Shown here piece after piece: positions 5,690-6,533 of a DNA stretch of 6,533 nucleotides (its first letter is position 1; each line of letters begins with the position of its first letter). The stretch comes from Thermoplasmata archaeon (lineage in GTDB: Archaea > Thermoplasmatota > Thermoplasmata > Thermoplasmatales > GCA-001856825). The DNA is taken from NCBI GenBank assembly GCA_021793855.1, contig JAJYRY010000055.1, positions 1 through 6,533 on the forward strand, written 5' to 3'. The notes under the pieces were generated by a model. That model worked only from the letters and a program-made list of their open reading frames with translations. It had not been told where the DNA came from and searched no databases. A program made the position numbers and the translations under genes.

Positions 5690-6533
5690 ATGCCAAATTC
5701 AAAGATAACGATGTGGCAGGCTACTGCGATAGGACTTGGGAACATAATAGGAGCAGGAATATTCGTACTTGCAGGTGTTGTAATAAAGGATTCGGGACCT
5801 GGAGCTATAGTAGCGTTTATATTTACCGCATTCCTAGCAATGACAGTTGCATTCAACAGCGCCGAGCTATCTTCCAAGATTGTCTCTCATGGGGGCCTTT
5901 ACTCTTTTGTAAGGGATACCATGGGCGATTCTCTTGGATTCATAGTTGGATGGTTAAGAGCTATATCTTATGCAATTGCTGGTGCTGCAGTGACTCTTGG
6001 ATTTTCTTCATACCTGCTCTCGTTTTTCAACGTAGATTCACATCTGCTCATAATACTGGTATCAATAATTTTCATCTCTGTTATAACTGCAATAGATTAC
6101 TCTGGAGTGAAACTGGTAGCAAAGCTTGAGCAGGTACTGGTTTTCATGACAGTTGCAGGCCTGGTGATTTTTATACTAGTATCAGTAAAGTATGGGACCT
6201 GGACCTCTTCTCACTTCACGCCTCTCTTTCCTCACGGTCCATTAAGTATTATCGAAGCAGCTTCCCTCGCTTTCTTCGCATATTCAGGGTTCAATACGAT
6301 CGCGACCCTTACCCCTGAAGTAGAGGATGGAAGAAGAAACGTACCAAAAGCAATCATGATATCACTGGTAGTAAGTTCTGTCCTCTACATTCTGGTGGTC
6401 GTAGGCATGCTCTCGTTAATGCCATGGAATCTATATGGAGTTAGTGCAGACCCTTTGGTGAATGCTCTAAGCTATTCTCATGCGCCTGTGTTTATTTCAT
6501 TTATTATCAGCTTAATTGCCCTGATAGCAACTG
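5690..6533 (+). CDS. APC-superfamily amino-acid permease (3' end cut by window edge)
   Basis: This is the first 281 residues of a secondary transporter that carries amino acids across the cytoplasmic membrane, usually with protons. Family members have about 430-500 residues and 12 helices, so roughly 60% is present. TM1 holds the unwound substrate-binding motif GLGNIIGAGIFVLAG (15-29). The loop between TM2 and TM3 carries AELSSKIVSHGGLYSFVRD (58-76) and GFIVGW (83-88). TM6 and its following loop read AFFAYSGFNTIATLTPEVED (194-213) and then GRRNVPKAI, which are hallmark APC features. Other hydrophobic segments lie at about 38-56, 91-111, 118-135, 147-166, 221-242 and 266-281. An in-frame TGA nine bases upstream and the position before TM1 fix the ATG at 5690. 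The substrate cannot be read from the sequence. Divergence from a peptide-import operon suggests a role in the same amino-acid scavenging. Confidence 0.92.
   Translation, partial: MPNSKITMWQATAIGLGNIIGAGIFVLAGVVIKDSGPGAIVAFIFTAFLAMTVAFNSAELSSKIVSHGGLYSFVRDTMGDSLGFIVGWLRAISYAIAGAAVTLGFSSYLLSFFNVDSHLLIILVSIIFISVITAIDYSGVKLVAKLEQVLVFMTVAGLVIFILVSVKYGTWTSSHFTPLFPHGPLSIIEAASLAFFAYSGFNTIATLTPEVEDGRRNVPKAIMISLVVSSVLYILVVVGMLSLMPWNLYGVSADPLVNALSYSHAPVFISFIISLIALIAT

Noticed and set aside
5671..6129. Minus-strand (5671-5877) and plus-strand (5680-6129) frames overlapping the APC gene
   Set aside because: Both overlap the APC reading frame, which has unmistakable family motifs from its first helix on. 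The overlapping 149-codon frame is rich in Cys and Trp with no membrane pattern, as expected of an out-of-frame reading.

Overview
The window looks like chromosomal DNA of a thermoacidophilic archaeon, most likely from the Thermoplasmatales (Thermoplasma, Ferroplasma, Cuniculiplasma or a relative). Four things point there. A TATA-box promoter of archaeal type (TTTATATT) lies in front of the large gene. Oligo-T tracts follow a gene end. Two of the three clear genes have no convincing Shine-Dalgarno site. The large surface protein has almost no charge, no cysteine and many N-glycosylation sequons, as expected of a protein exposed to hot acid. The genus is an inference from composition and gene content, not a database match.

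Layout. Positions 1-939 (minus strand) hold a DppB/OppB-type permease of a peptide ABC importer; it runs off the left edge about 20-30 codons before its expected end. Positions 940-1205 are an AT-rich gap with a T-tract terminator for the upstream gene and possibly the permease promoter. Positions 1206-5189 (minus) encode a 1,327-residue family 5 peptide-binding protein. It starts at TTG behind a perfect AGGAGGT site and ends in a roughly 560-residue beta-rich, Ig-like stalk, one membrane anchor and a short cytoplasmic tail. Positions 5190-5689 are a divergent intergenic region with the binding-protein promoter, several inverted or tandem repeats and one doubtful 50-codon ORF. From 5690 to the right edge (plus) is the N-terminal 281 residues of an APC-superfamily amino-acid permease.

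Together the genes describe scavenging of peptides and amino acids. The anchored binding protein captures peptides outside the cell and hands them to the permease; a second permease and ATPases are expected beyond position 1. The divergent APC transporter moves free amino acids. The shared intergenic region could coordinate both, but this is not proven. I found no mobile element, RNA gene, CRISPR array or clearly new system. The most interesting points are the architecture and composition of the binding protein and the inverted repeats around its promoter.
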